NCBI GenBank assembly: GCA_963700895.1
Contig: CAVOZI010000016.1
Location: 310,001 to 374,000, forward strand
Length of the DNA: 64,000 nucleotides
Source: Anderseniella sp963700895
GTDB lineage: Bacteria; Pseudomonadota; Alphaproteobacteria; Rhizobiales; Aestuariivirgaceae
Direction of reading: 5' to 3'
In this document: piece after piece, positions 45,791 to 53,971 of the stretch
How positions within the stretch are numbered: the first letter of the stretch is position 1
Layout of the letters: every line of letters begins with the position of its first letter
Position numbers and translations under genes: made by a program
The notes under the pieces: generated by a model
What the model was told of the DNA's origin: nothing
Database searches by the model: none
What the model saw: only the letters and a program-made list of their open reading frames with translations

Positions 45791-47101
45791 CTAGCGCAGC
45801 ACCGGCACCGGCCGGCAGCGCGTTTCGCGCAGACCGAAGCTGAGCACGAAGCCGATGCCCGCCCACACCACCAGCGCGATCAGGGCGAAGCGATAGTCCG
45901 CCGCCTGGTAGAGGCGCGCGCCGCCGTCCATCGTGCCGTCCCAGCGGAGGTCGAGCAGCCAGCCCACGACCGGCTGCAGCACCGCGCCTGCCGCCACCGT
46001 CATGCCGTTGACCAGCCCCGACACCGTGCCATGCAGCGGCTTGGGCGATACCTCGCGGGCAATGGCGAAGGTGATGACCATCACGCCTCCGGTGAAGCCC
46101 GACAGGAAGAACAGCGTCGCAATCAGCGCCAGCGGCAGCCCCGGCACGAACGCAATCGCTGCCAGCGAGGCGACATTGAGACCGGCGCAAACCACCACCG
46201 GCAGCTTGCGCAGCCTTATGCGGTCGGACAGCCAGCCCATGAACGGTGCGCCCAGCGCCCAGCCGAACAGCGACAATGAAGTGTAGAAGGCGGCTGCCGG
46301 CCGTTCGAGGCCATAGGCGCTGGTCAGGAACGGTACGCCCCACAGCCCGCCCAGCGCCAGCATTGGGCCGGACATCGCCATGGCGACGATGGCGAGCCGC
46401 CACACTTCGCGCCTGCGCACGCTGCGCTTCAGCCCGGCCCAGATCTCCGACCAGCGGATATCGTTTTCCTGCTCAGCCGAGCGCACCACGGGCGAGTTGC
46501 GTACGATCAGCGCCGTCAGCGCGCTGAGCCCGAAGGCGAACCCGGCAGCCCACAGCATGGTCGTGCGCCAGCCGACGGCCTCCACGGCGAGCGCCAGCGG
46601 CGCCTGGCCGGCAATGCCGCACAGCATGGCGAAGAACATGGCGCCACCGGTCAGGAACGCGAAGTGCCGCGGTTCGAACCAGCTGGCCGCAAGCGCCATC
46701 GAGGCAATGAAGCCCACCGCCGACCCCGCGCCCACCATGAAGCGGCCCGCATAGGCCAGCGCCAAGCTGTCGGCCATGGCGAACAGCGCCGACCCTGCGG
46801 CCGCCGCCAGCAGCGCCAGCGACAGCATGATGCGTGCGCCATACCGGTCGAGCAGCGCGCCGATCGGCAGCTGCATGGCGGCATAGGGGTAGAAGTAGAG
46901 GGCCGAAAGCTGCCCCAGGACCGCGCCCGAGACAGCGAATTCCGCCATCAGGTCCGGTACCATCACGCTCGGCGCCACCCGCTGGAAGAAGGCATAGCCG
47001 AACGCCAGCGCGCTCAGCGACCAGATCACGAAGGCCACCACCCCGCCGGTGCTGGCGGTGGGTGACAGGCTGGACGTCTTGGCCGCACTTGTCTGGCTCA
47101 T
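45791..47101 (-). CDS. major facilitator superfamily transporter
   Basis: The 436-residue protein has twelve predicted helices with the MFS loop motif LLDRYGARIMLSLALLAA between helices 2 and 3 and SDRIRLRKLPVVV in the second half. YAFFQRVAPSVMVPDLM resembles the organic-anion/nitrate-type MFS. ATG at 47101 (MSQTSAAKTSS) is preferred; an upstream in-frame extension to 47185 is not hydrophobic. The substrate is unknown. Confidence 0.87.
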   Translation of the reverse strand: MSQTSAAKTSSLSPTASTGGVVAFVIWSLSALAFGYAFFQRVAPSVMVPDLMAEFAVSGAVLGQLSALYFYPYAAMQLPIGALLDRYGARIMLSLALLAAAAGSALFAMADSLALAYAGRFMVGAGSAVGFIASMALAASWFEPRHFAFLTGGAMFFAMLCGIAGQAPLALAVEAVGWRTTMLWAAGFAFGLSALTALIVRNSPVVRSAEQENDIRWSEIWAGLKRSVRRREVWRLAIVAMAMSGPMLALGGLWGVPFLTSAYGLERPAAAFYTSLSLFGWALGAPFMGWLSDRIRLRKLPVVVCAGLNVASLAAIAFVPGLPLALIATLFFLSGFTGGVMVITFAIAREVSPKPLHGTVSGLVNGMTVAAGAVLQPVVGWLLDLRWDGTMDGGARLYQAADYRFALIALVVWAGIGFVLSFGLRETRCRPVPVLR

Positions 47102-47226
47102 GCCGCTGGTTTTCGTGGTCAGGTTTGGGGTGAAGCACCGGCGCGGTGCTGCAGGCCCCGGATGCCGGAACTGCGCCGCGTCCATGTTTAGAAACTTTGG
47201 CCGGGGTTGACCATGCCTGAAAATGC

Positions 47227-47263
47227 AACGGCCCCGGCGTGCTTTTGCAACGCTGGGGCCGTT
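47227..47263 (-). terminator. terminator of the tadE-tadG operon
   Basis: AACGGCCCCGGCGT (47227-47240) pairs with ACGCTGGGGCCGTT (47250-47263), a 14-bp stem with one G-U pair. On the minus strand it follows the tadG stop and is followed by GCATTTTC. Confidence 0.8.
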
Positions 47264-47297
47264 GGTAACGGTGCCGGGCCGGTTATGCCGGGCCGCG

Positions 47298-47879
47298 TCA
47301 GCAGTCCGTGCAGTCTAGCGCGCGTCCTTGCCGCGGGCGCTGGGCGACAGCGTCTTCCACCTTGATGGCAGCAGTGCCAAGCACATACCCGACGATCGGC
47401 TTGAAGCTCAGGCAGACCCGGCCGATCAGGATGTCGTTATCTTCCGCCGTCAGCTTCTTCAGTTCGGTTGCGGAAAAGTTCGATGGCAGACCCCCGCAGC
47501 TGCCGCGGGCATGTTGCCATTCCAGCTGCACGTTGTTGCCGTTCGGACGGTAGTTGAACAGTTCGATCTTCACGTCCTGCGCATTGTAGGGCTTGAGGAT
47601 TGCATCAACCGCGTCGATGTACTGGTTGAGCTGGGTCTTCGTCACGGCTGCCGATGCCTGCGTGGCCAGGTCGACCACGGCGCTGGTTGCCACGGTTGCC
47701 TTGCGCTGCGCCGACAGCATCACGGTCACGTCGATCATGCCGAGCAGCAGCAGGATCATGAACGGAAACAGCAAGGCTGCCTCGATCGATACCACGCCAT
47801 CCTTCTTGCGGCTGAACGTCAGCAGCTGCCGCAATATGGCCCGGCGAAGACGCCGATTCCACGAGTTTGCCAAAATCAT
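47298..47879 (-). CDS. tadG: TadE/TadG-type minor pseudopilin (second gene)
   Basis: The 193-residue protein carries the TadE-like motif DGVVSIEAALLFPFMILLLLG: a charged N-terminus, a Glu at the pilin position and one membrane helix, followed by an extracytoplasmic domain with paired cysteines (SCGG, RVCL) and a C-terminal CTDC. Such pseudopilins help assemble the Tad pilus. ATG at 47879 has AAGGGA upstream. Calling it tadG rather than a second tadE rests on gene order. Confidence 0.78.
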   Translation of the reverse strand: MILANSWNRRLRRAILRQLLTFSRKKDGVVSIEAALLFPFMILLLLGMIDVTVMLSAQRKATVATSAVVDLATQASAAVTKTQLNQYIDAVDAILKPYNAQDVKIELFNYRPNGNNVQLEWQHARGSCGGLPSNFSATELKKLTAEDNDILIGRVCLSFKPIVGYVLGTAAIKVEDAVAQRPRQGRALDCTDC

Positions 47880-47913
47880 CTTGCTCGTCCCTTTGCTGAA
47901 TTTCTGACCGCCG

Positions 47914-48519
47914 TCAGTTGCCCGCGGGGTTGAAGGGTTCGTTCTGGAACACTGCAACGCCGACAATCAGGCGCTTGTCGTCACCATGGTTGGCCAGGAA
48001 GTTCGGCCGGCTCACCTCGCCGTTGAGCGACAGCAGCTTGTTGATGAACGGCACGTACATCTTCTGTTCGTAGAAGGTCTCGACCACCACGATCTGGCCG
48101 GGGCCGCCGGGCACGAATGCCGGGCTGTTCTGCAGGTTGTTGTTGAGGTTGCCGTTGCCGTCGCCCGCCTGGGTCCGGTTGCCGGCCGCGCCGAAATCTG
48201 CGCGCGTATCGACGTTGACGATCACCTTGCTGTTGCAGTTCATGAAGCCTGGCACGTGCTTGCACAGCTCGGTCTTGAACTCGGCCGCCGACAGGCCGCC
48301 GTTCTGTGCCTGGCCGGTCCGGATCAGCCGCGATGCCGTGGTCGTGGCGCTCTGTAGCGAGTATTCGGTCAGGAAGTTCAGGCCGGTCTCGAAGGTCGCC
48401 AGCAGCAGGAACAGGAAGGGTCCGCCGAGAAAGGCAAACTCGATAGCGGAGGTGCCGCGTTCATCCTTGCGGAAGCGGCGGCGGATTCCCGCCAGTTTCT
48501 GGTTGATATTGAGCAACAT
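47914..48519 (-). CDS. tadE: TadE-type minor pseudopilin
   Basis: ERGTSAIEFAFLGGPFLFLL is the TadE motif with Glu at the prepilin-peptidase site, then one membrane helix and a periplasmic domain of about 140 residues with a low-complexity NGNLNNNLQNS run. It is processed by the TadV/CpaA-type peptidase in known systems. It is the first gene of a minus-strand pair; a TTAACCAT half-site lies 194 bases upstream. Confidence 0.86.
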   Translation of the reverse strand: MLLNINQKLAGIRRRFRKDERGTSAIEFAFLGGPFLFLLLATFETGLNFLTEYSLQSATTTASRLIRTGQAQNGGLSAAEFKTELCKHVPGFMNCNSKVIVNVDTRADFGAAGNRTQAGDGNGNLNNNLQNSPAFVPGGPGQIVVVETFYEQKMYVPFINKLLSLNGEVSRPNFLANHGDDKRLIVGVAVFQNEPFNPAGN

Positions 48520-48712
48520 TGCACTCTCCCTTGACGCCTGACCCGGTCAACTCGCTGCCCCGGCCCATGCCGCGGGGGGTGCCGGTGTGCAGGCGGCTGC
48601 CCGTTGTGCCCTTGTCCGGGCATCAAGCCACACTCAACCAGAAGGATAACCGAGCGGTGCTTATCAACCGTTAAAAGAACCAGAAAAACTTTATGTTTTC
48701 TGCAAGTTTGCC

Positions 48713-48720
48713 TTAACCAT
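48713..48720 (+). promoter_or_regulatory. CtrA half-site TTAACCAT upstream of tadE
   Basis: TTAACCAT lies in the 284-base gap between tadE and the pilus N-domain gene. The same octamer recurs before cpaB and before the tadD/aminopeptidase pair. Apart from this site and a terminator the gap holds nothing recognised. Confidence 0.5.
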
Positions 48721-48748
48721 GCCGACCGCGGTCAGGATGAAACAGAAA

Positions 48749-48776
48749 AGGCCGGCGCGCGTGGTGCGGCCGGCCT
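48749..48776 (-). terminator. intrinsic terminator of the pilus N-domain gene
   Basis: AGGCCGGC (48749-48756) pairs with GCCGGCCT (48769-48776); on the minus strand the hairpin is followed by TTTTCTGTTTC. Confidence 0.82.
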
Positions 48777-48803
48777 GATGATAATGATGTCGTTGCCTGG
48801 AGG

Positions 48804-49290
48804 TTACTGCGCGCCGCCAGATCCGCCACCACCGCCACTGCCCGTCGCCAGGCCGGTCTTTCCGGTGATCTGCTCGAGCTGGCTCTTGAACTGCACAACA
48901 TCGTCATTGACGACAAGCACGTCGTCACAGAACGGTTCGCACTGCAGCGTCCGGCGCTGCCCGGCGCGGTAGATGCTGACGATCTGGTTCTCGTCGCGCT
49001 GCACCTTCACCAGGAAGTTGGCGAGCTGGTTGCCATCAAGATCGAGCACGATGACGTTGGTCCGGCCGGTGTTCTTGCCGATCAGTATGAGCCTGTCGCC
49101 CTGGATGGTGGCATCTGCATAAAGCGGGTTGGACAGAACCACGGTTGCCGGCTGACCTGCCAGCTTCACGAGGCGCACCGTGTCCACGTCCATGCGCACC
49201 ACGGGTTCAGCAAATGCGGATGCAGAAAGCACCGCCAGTCCGGCAAGAGAACCGGCCACTGCAAGACGGGTTTTGGCAAGAAGAACTCAT
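48804..49290 (-). CDS. exported pilus-assembly N-terminal-domain protein (CpaC N-domain-like; frameshift at 5' end)
   Basis: After a signal peptide (AVAGSLAGLAVLSASAFA) the protein has VDTVRLVKLAGQPATVVLSN, ADATIQGDRLILIGKNTG and TNVIVLDLDGNQLANF, the short beta domain found at the N-terminus of CpaC-type secretins, and ends in a Gly-rich tail. It lacks the secretin channel. One extra T near 49283 separates the ATG at 49290 (MSSLAKTRLAV after correction) from the rest; a GTG at 49259 is the start if the sequence is right. It may be an accessory of the secretin. Confidence 0.78.
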
Positions 49291-49828
49291 GACATCGAAT
49301 TCCTTGTTGGCTTGCGAAGGTTTCCGCCGGCAACGCATGCGCGCTTTCTTCGGCTTCGCCGTGATGAGGTCATTTACACCTGAAAATGGTGAATGAACCC
49401 TTACTCGCATGGTAACTCGCGTCTCGTGACGGGATGCGGCGGCGGTTTCACGCACTTCTATATATGGCGCCTTTACAAGGCCCCGGCATCTGGTGTGCGC
49501 GATGGCGTCGAGGCAAATCCAGTTACACGCAGGCGCAGTTCTACCGCTGATAGAGCGAATTACTGGTTGTGCAGCGACTGATCGCCGTTCAGCTTTGCAT
49601 TCAATCGTATAGTTAGTAATTATTCAAGTAAAACATTAATTAAATTAGATTTAAATTGATAAAGTAATGGTTTGTTTGCCATGTACGGGTTGTACGGACT
49701 GATCTGCGTCGTTTAATTTGGTCATTTACTTGATGTTAAGAGGTGGAGGGTAGCTTGGGCCTCGGATCAGACGAAAGCCCTAGGGCGTTTGTTCCGGTGC
49801 TAACTGTGAGTAAACAAAGGAGAGAGTT
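49291..49828. other. intergenic region before the Flp pilin, with AT-rich block
   Basis: This stretch of about 540 bases holds no credible gene. Positions 49596-49680 are strikingly AT-rich in an otherwise GC-rich window and contain a perfect CtrA box. It should hold the pilin promoter and the divergent promoter of the pilus N-domain gene. Confidence 0.7.
49640..49654. promoter_or_regulatory. perfect CtrA box TTAA-N7-TTAA before the pilin gene
   Basis: TTAAATTAGATTTAA fits the CtrA consensus exactly and is preceded by another TTAA at 49636. It lies 174 bases upstream of the Flp pilin start. In Caulobacter CtrA directly activates pilA. Confidence 0.78.
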
Positions 49829-49996
49829 ATGTTTGCACGTTTCATGAAGGACGAATCTGGCGCAACCGCAATCGAGTACGGCCTCATCGCCGCTGCTACC
49901 GGCCTGGCCCTGGTTGCTGTTACCCCGACGCTGAAGACCCAGCTCAGCACCATTTTCGGTGGCATCAACACCGGCCTGGCAGCTACTGCAAAGTAA
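49829..49996 (+). CDS. pilA: Flp-type major pilin
   Basis: The 55-residue protein MFARFMKDESGATAIEYGLI... has the Flp prepilin signature: a short charged leader, G before the cleavage site, E+5-type Glu and Tyr, then one hydrophobic helix (AAATGLALVAV). It is cleaved by CpaA and polymerised into the Tad pilus. AAAGGAGAGAG precedes the ATG. It stands alone between a CtrA box and a double hairpin, fitting a highly expressed monocistronic pilin gene. Confidence 0.95.
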   Translation: MFARFMKDESGATAIEYGLIAAATGLALVAVTPTLKTQLSTIFGGINTGLAATAK

Positions 49997-50003
49997 GGCC
50001 TTG

Positions 50004-50090
50004 TGCCGGGCGGCGCGAGCCTCCGCCCGGCAAGATATTCAGGGAGGCTCCGGAAGCCGTCAGCGACAAGCTGGCGGCTTCTGTCTTTTT
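50004..50090 (+). terminator. tandem hairpins ending the pilin transcript
   Basis: TGCCGGGCGG/CCGCCCGGCA (50004-50032) is followed by GAAGCCGTCAGC/GCTGGCGGCTTC (50053-50081) and TGTCTTTTT. The second is a clear intrinsic terminator; the first may protect the 3' end. Confidence 0.88.
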
Positions 50091-50131
50091 CAGTGCGGCC
50101 CGGAGGGGGCAAGCCTCAAATCCGGATTGAC

Positions 50132-50146
50132 TTAACCCTGCCTTTA
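50132..50146 (+). promoter_or_regulatory. near-consensus CtrA box before cpaA
   Basis: TTAACCCTGCCTTTA is TTAA-N7-TTTA, one mismatch from the CtrA consensus, 95 bases before the cpaA start and after the pilin terminator. Confidence 0.4.
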
Positions 50147-50240
50147 CCGCCCGCGTGACATTTTCTGGCAATTGTCCCGGTGCACCCTTGCCCGCCCGGT
50201 CGTGGCGGCAGTGCTGATCGAACGGAGTTCATTCGAAGTC

Positions 50241-50741
50241 ATGGCAGAAATCGCAATCCTCCTGGTGTTCCCGCTGCTGATGATCGGCGCAGCCTTCGGC
50301 GACGCCTTCACCTACAAGATTCCCAACTGGCTGACCGCGCTGATGGCCATCATGTTCTTTCCTGCCGCCCTGTATGCCGGCATGCCCATGGCCGAGCTGG
50401 GCTGGTCCGTCGCGGCTGGGGCCATCGTGCTGGCAAGCTGCTTTGCGCTGTTCTGCTTTGGCCAGTTCGGCGGGGGCGATGCCAAGCTGCTGACCGCTGG
50501 AGCGCTGTGGATCGGCTGGGGCGCGCTGCTGCCGTTCGTCGTCGCCGTCGCCATCATCGGCGGCCTGCTGGCCATCATTATGAAGGCCTGGTGGATGATC
50601 AAGCTGCAGGCCGAGTTCTCCAACGTGAAGGGCCTGTCGGAGAAGGTAAAGCCATCGATCCAGCTGCCATATGGTATTGCCATTGCCGGCGGCGCCGTCG
50701 CCACCTTCCCGCACAGCTGGCTGTACCAGGCGCTCACCTGA
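50241..50741 (+). CDS. cpaA: Flp prepilin peptidase CpaA (TadV)
   Basis: The 166-residue A24-type aspartic peptidase has its two active-site Asp motifs, GDAFTYKIPNWLT and the GxGD motif FGGGDAKLLTAGA, among about six membrane helices. It removes the leader from Flp and TadE-like prepilins. ATG at 50241 starts the first helix (MAEIAILLVFPLLM). It has its own terminator and is therefore separate from cpaB. Confidence 0.92.
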   Translation: MAEIAILLVFPLLMIGAAFGDAFTYKIPNWLTALMAIMFFPAALYAGMPMAELGWSVAAGAIVLASCFALFCFGQFGGGDAKLLTAGALWIGWGALLPFVVAVAIIGGLLAIIMKAWWMIKLQAEFSNVKGLSEKVKPSIQLPYGIAIAGGAVATFPHSWLYQALT

Positions 50742-50790
50742 TGGGGCTGGCCCGGACAATTTCCGCAACCGGATCGCCTGATCTCACCGA

Positions 50791-50822
50791 ACGCCCGCCA
50801 TCGTGTGCGGGCGTTTTTGTTT
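50791..50822 (+). terminator. intrinsic terminator of cpaA
   Basis: ACGCCCGC (50791-50798) pairs with GCGGGCGT (50807-50814), followed by TTTTTGTTT. Confidence 0.93.
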
Positions 50823-50854
50823 GGCACAACGCACCCGCCAATGTTTAGCGGCGG

Positions 50855-50862
50855 TTAACCAT
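50855..50862 (+). promoter_or_regulatory. CtrA half-site TTAACCAT before cpaB
   Basis: The octamer TTAACCAT within GCGGTTAACCATAATTTGAC lies 73 bases before the cpaB start, directly after the cpaA terminator, where the cpaB-tadC promoter should be. Confidence 0.55.
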
Positions 50863-50934
50863 AATTTGACCTTTGTCGGTCATCTTGAAGCCAACAGACC
50901 CGAACCGCCCAAGTTTCATATCGGAGTGTCATTG

Positions 50935-51735
50935 ATGAGTAAGATGCGTTTTGTCGCCATGGGAGTAGCCGGAGCAGCAGCGCTGGGCGCCGCCTTCATG
51001 GCCAACGGTTTTCTCAGCCAGCCCGTCAAGCAGGAGGTCGTCGAGATCAACAAGGTGTCGTTGACGCCGGTTCTCGTGACGCTCCAGGAAGTCCAGGTCG
51101 GCGACATGCTGAACTCGTCGAACGTCGGCTGGAAGGACTGGCCGTCGGATGAAGTCCGCGACTTCATGGTCACCAAGGCGGGCAACGAGGATTTCTTCGA
51201 GAAGATGGGCAGCACCCGCGCCCGGGCGAACATGTTCGAAGGCGAAGCGGTCAATCGCAAGCGCCTGGTCGAGGTCGGCGATGCAGGCTTCATGGCGGCA
51301 GTGCTTCCCAAGGGCATGCGGGCCATCTCGATTCGCGTCTCGGCTGAAACCGGCGCCGGTGGCTTCATTCTTCCCAATGACCGGGTCGACGTCATCCTGA
51401 CCCGCAAGTCCGTGGGCAACAACGATACCTCCGATACCGTCCTCAGCAATGTGCGCGTGCTGGCCATCGACCAGCAGATCCGCACCACCGAAACCGGTGA
51501 ACAGGTGATCGTCGGCAAGACGGCGACGGTCGAACTGGAACCCAAGCAGGCGGAAATTCTCGCTCTCGTCGAAAGCACCGGGCAGCTCTCCCTCGCGCTG
51601 CGCTCGCTGGCTGACCGCGGCGACAAGGAACTGGGCGACGATGGCCCGCGCGTTTCTGAACGCTTCGCAAAAGGCTCCGGCAACGGCGTCACCGTGATCA
51701 CCTATGGCAGGGCCAAACAGGTCGCGAACAACTAA
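50935..51735 (+). CDS. cpaB: Flp pilus assembly protein CpaB (RcpC)
   Basis: The 266-residue protein has an N-terminal membrane anchor (FVAMGVAGAAALGAAFMANG), a SAF-like domain with VTLQEVQVGDMLNSSNVGWK, and the CpaB core MRAISIRVSAETGAGGFILP followed by NDRVDVILTRK. It is thought to link the secretin to the inner-membrane platform. ATG at 50935 has GGAG upstream. It is first of the clean run cpaB-cpaC-cpaD-cpaE-cpaF-tadB-tadC. Confidence 0.93.
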   Translation: MSKMRFVAMGVAGAAALGAAFMANGFLSQPVKQEVVEINKVSLTPVLVTLQEVQVGDMLNSSNVGWKDWPSDEVRDFMVTKAGNEDFFEKMGSTRARANMFEGEAVNRKRLVEVGDAGFMAAVLPKGMRAISIRVSAETGAGGFILPNDRVDVILTRKSVGNNDTSDTVLSNVRVLAIDQQIRTTETGEQVIVGKTATVELEPKQAEILALVESTGQLSLALRSLADRGDKELGDDGPRVSERFAKGSGNGVTVITYGRAKQVANN

Positions 51736-51751
51736 TCAAGGTAGAACAGTC

Positions 51752-53227
51752 ATGTACCCCTCCCTCCTCACTACCTCCACCTCCGGCAACGGCTGCAAGA
51801 CCCTGGCTGCCGCGGTTGTTTCGCTGATCGTCGCCATGTCGATCTTCCTGATGCTGGCCATTACCGCGATCTCTCCGGCGCGTGCCGGCGAGGAAGCCCG
51901 CTTCCTGCGCATGGGACTCAACAAGTCGGTGGCGATCCGGCTTCCCGTCGCAGCCAAGGACGTGCTGGTCGGCAATCCCGAAGTTGTCGATGCCGTGGTG
52001 CGCACCCGCACCACCGCCTACCTGTTCGCCAAGAAGAATGGACAGACCAACATCTTCTTCTTCGACGAGGCCGGCAGGCAGATCCTCAATCTCGACATCG
52101 AGGTTGCGGCTGACATCAAGGCACTCAAGCAGCTGCTGGACCGCACCTTGCCTGACAACCAGATCGTCATCGACACGGTGGCTGACAACATCATCCTGCG
52201 CGGCGTGGCGAAGTCGTCGGGCGAGGCCAAGCAGGCGCTTGACCTGGCCAGGATGTTCGTCGGCGCCGGCGCCCAGGGCGATGCTGGCAACGTGGTCTCC
52301 GCACTCACCATCGCCGCGCGCGAGCAGGTGACCCTGCGCGTCCGCATTGCCGAAGTGCGCCGCGATGTGCTGAAGCAGCTCGGCGTGGACTACAACACCG
52401 CTTTTTCCACCGGCAGCTTCATTGCCGGCATGTACACCGGCAATCCGATGTCGCTGAACGGCACCCTGGCCAGCAGCGATTTCAGCTCCGGCATCCCGAT
52501 CAACCCGTTGAGCGGGCTGGGTGGCGCCACCGGTGTTCCGGCCAGCCGTCTTGCCTATGGCAACAGCATTGATGCCGTGGTGCGCGCCATGGAACGTGAC
52601 GGCCTGCTGCGCACGCTGGCCGAGCCGACTCTGACCGCAATCTCCGGCGAAAGCGCCAAGTTCCTGGCTGGCGGCGAGTTCCCGATCGTGACTGCCATCG
52701 ACCAGGACGGCACCCGCCAGGTGGAGTTCAAGGAATTCGGCGTCGGCCTCGGCTTCTCGCCGGTGGTCCTGTCGGAAGGCCGCATCAGCCTGAAGATCAA
52801 CACCGAAGTGTCTGAACCCGATGGTTCTTCCTCTGTAGCCGGCATCACGGGCCTGAAGTCCCGCAAGGCCGAAACCACTGTCGAACTGCCCTCCGGCGGC
52901 TCGATGGTCATGGCCGGCATGATCCAGGAAGACACCCGCCAGGCGATCAACGGTCTGCCCGGCGCCAAGAACCTCCCGGTGCTCGGCCAGTTGTTCCGCT
53001 CCAACGACTTCCAGCAGAGCCAGACCGAACTGACGGTCATGATCACGCCCTACATCGTCAAGCCGGTGAACGAGCGTGAACTGGTCAGCCCGATCGACAA
53101 GCTCAGCGTTGCGACCGACCGCCAGAACTATCTGTTTGGCCGTCTCAACAAGGTCTACGGCGTCCAGGGCGGCACCGCAAAGGGCGGCTCCACCTATCAC
53201 GGCAATGTCGGCTTCATCGTCGAGTAA
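51752..53227 (+). CDS. cpaC: Flp pilus outer-membrane secretin CpaC (RcpA)
   Basis: The 491-residue protein has a signal region (about 18-45), a pilus N-domain (LRMGLNKSVAIRLPVAAKDV, VVRTRTTAYLFAKKNGQTN), and a secretin domain with REQVTLRVRIAEVRRDVLKQL, FLAGGEFPIV, FGVGLGFSPVVL and MAGMIQEDT...LPVLGQLFRS, the secretin signature. It forms the pilus pore in the outer membrane. Confidence 0.95.
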   Translation: MYPSLLTTSTSGNGCKTLAAAVVSLIVAMSIFLMLAITAISPARAGEEARFLRMGLNKSVAIRLPVAAKDVLVGNPEVVDAVVRTRTTAYLFAKKNGQTNIFFFDEAGRQILNLDIEVAADIKALKQLLDRTLPDNQIVIDTVADNIILRGVAKSSGEAKQALDLARMFVGAGAQGDAGNVVSALTIAAREQVTLRVRIAEVRRDVLKQLGVDYNTAFSTGSFIAGMYTGNPMSLNGTLASSDFSSGIPINPLSGLGGATGVPASRLAYGNSIDAVVRAMERDGLLRTLAEPTLTAISGESAKFLAGGEFPIVTAIDQDGTRQVEFKEFGVGLGFSPVVLSEGRISLKINTEVSEPDGSSSVAGITGLKSRKAETTVELPSGGSMVMAGMIQEDTRQAINGLPGAKNLPVLGQLFRSNDFQQSQTELTVMITPYIVKPVNERELVSPIDKLSVATDRQNYLFGRLNKVYGVQGGTAKGGSTYHGNVGFIVE

Positions 53228-53253
53228 TGGCGAACGGCCCGAGGAGAACTGAA

Positions 53254-53949
53254 ATGTCCAAGTTTGTAACCAAGTCCCGCCGCACCGCCCTGCGCACCCT
53301 GGCGCCTGTCGTGGCCCTGCTCGGCCTGACGGCCTGCCAGCACCAGATGTCCGGCGGCGTTGACGATATCTACATGCCGCAGATGCACTACGAGCGCCAT
53401 CCCATCGAGGTCGCCCGTGGCACCGTGAAGCTGCAGGTGCCGACCCGCTCGGCAACCCTTGACGCTTCCGAGCAGGATGCGGTCCGCCGCCTCGCGCAGC
53501 AGGCCAACGAGACCAACGCCTCCGAGGTTCACATCCAGCGGCCTGCCGGCGGCATGGTAGGCAACGCGGTGGCCGGACGGGTGGCGCAGCTGCTCGAGTC
53601 TGAAGGCGTCGCGCCCCACCGCATCAAGCACACCAGCTACAAGGCAGGCGCCCATGGACCGGTGGTCGTCTCGTTCTCCCGCAAGTTCGCGGTGACCACG
53701 GAATGCGGCGACTGGTCTGACAACCTTTCAGAAACTTATAGCAATCAGAATTACGCAAATTTTGGATGTGCCCAGCAACATAACCTGGCTGCCCAGATTG
53801 CCAACCCGTCCGATATCGAGACACCGCGCACGTCAACTTCGGCCAGTGCCACGCGCCGTGCCCAGGTGTTCGAGAAGTATATCAACGGCGAGGACACCAA
53901 CTCTGCAGCAGCCGGGCAGAGCCAGGTGAGTGCCGGCGGCGCCAACTAA
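53254..53949 (+). CDS. cpaD: pilus assembly lipoprotein CpaD
   Basis: The 231-residue protein has a lipoprotein signal ending in LLGLTAC (lipobox, Cys lipidated), and the CpaD core with RHPIEVARGTVKLQVPTRSA, VVVSFSRKFAVTTECGDWSD and NFGCAQQHNLAAQIANPSD. It helps the secretin reach the outer membrane. GAGGAG precedes the ATG at 53254. Confidence 0.93.
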   Translation: MSKFVTKSRRTALRTLAPVVALLGLTACQHQMSGGVDDIYMPQMHYERHPIEVARGTVKLQVPTRSATLDASEQDAVRRLAQQANETNASEVHIQRPAGGMVGNAVAGRVAQLLESEGVAPHRIKHTSYKAGAHGPVVVSFSRKFAVTTECGDWSDNLSETYSNQNYANFGCAQQHNLAAQIANPSDIETPRTSTSASATRRAQVFEKYINGEDTNSAAAGQSQVSAGGAN

Positions 53950-53971
53950 CCGTTTGAGTGAGCGAAAAGAC

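Noticed and set aside
49393..49581. 62-codon frame upstream of pilA
   Set aside because: No ribosome site, no motif, and it lies in a promoter region.
51698..53455. 585-codon minus-strand frame opposite cpaC
   Set aside because: It lies exactly over cpaC with no motif; cpaC has full secretin similarity, start site and operon context.
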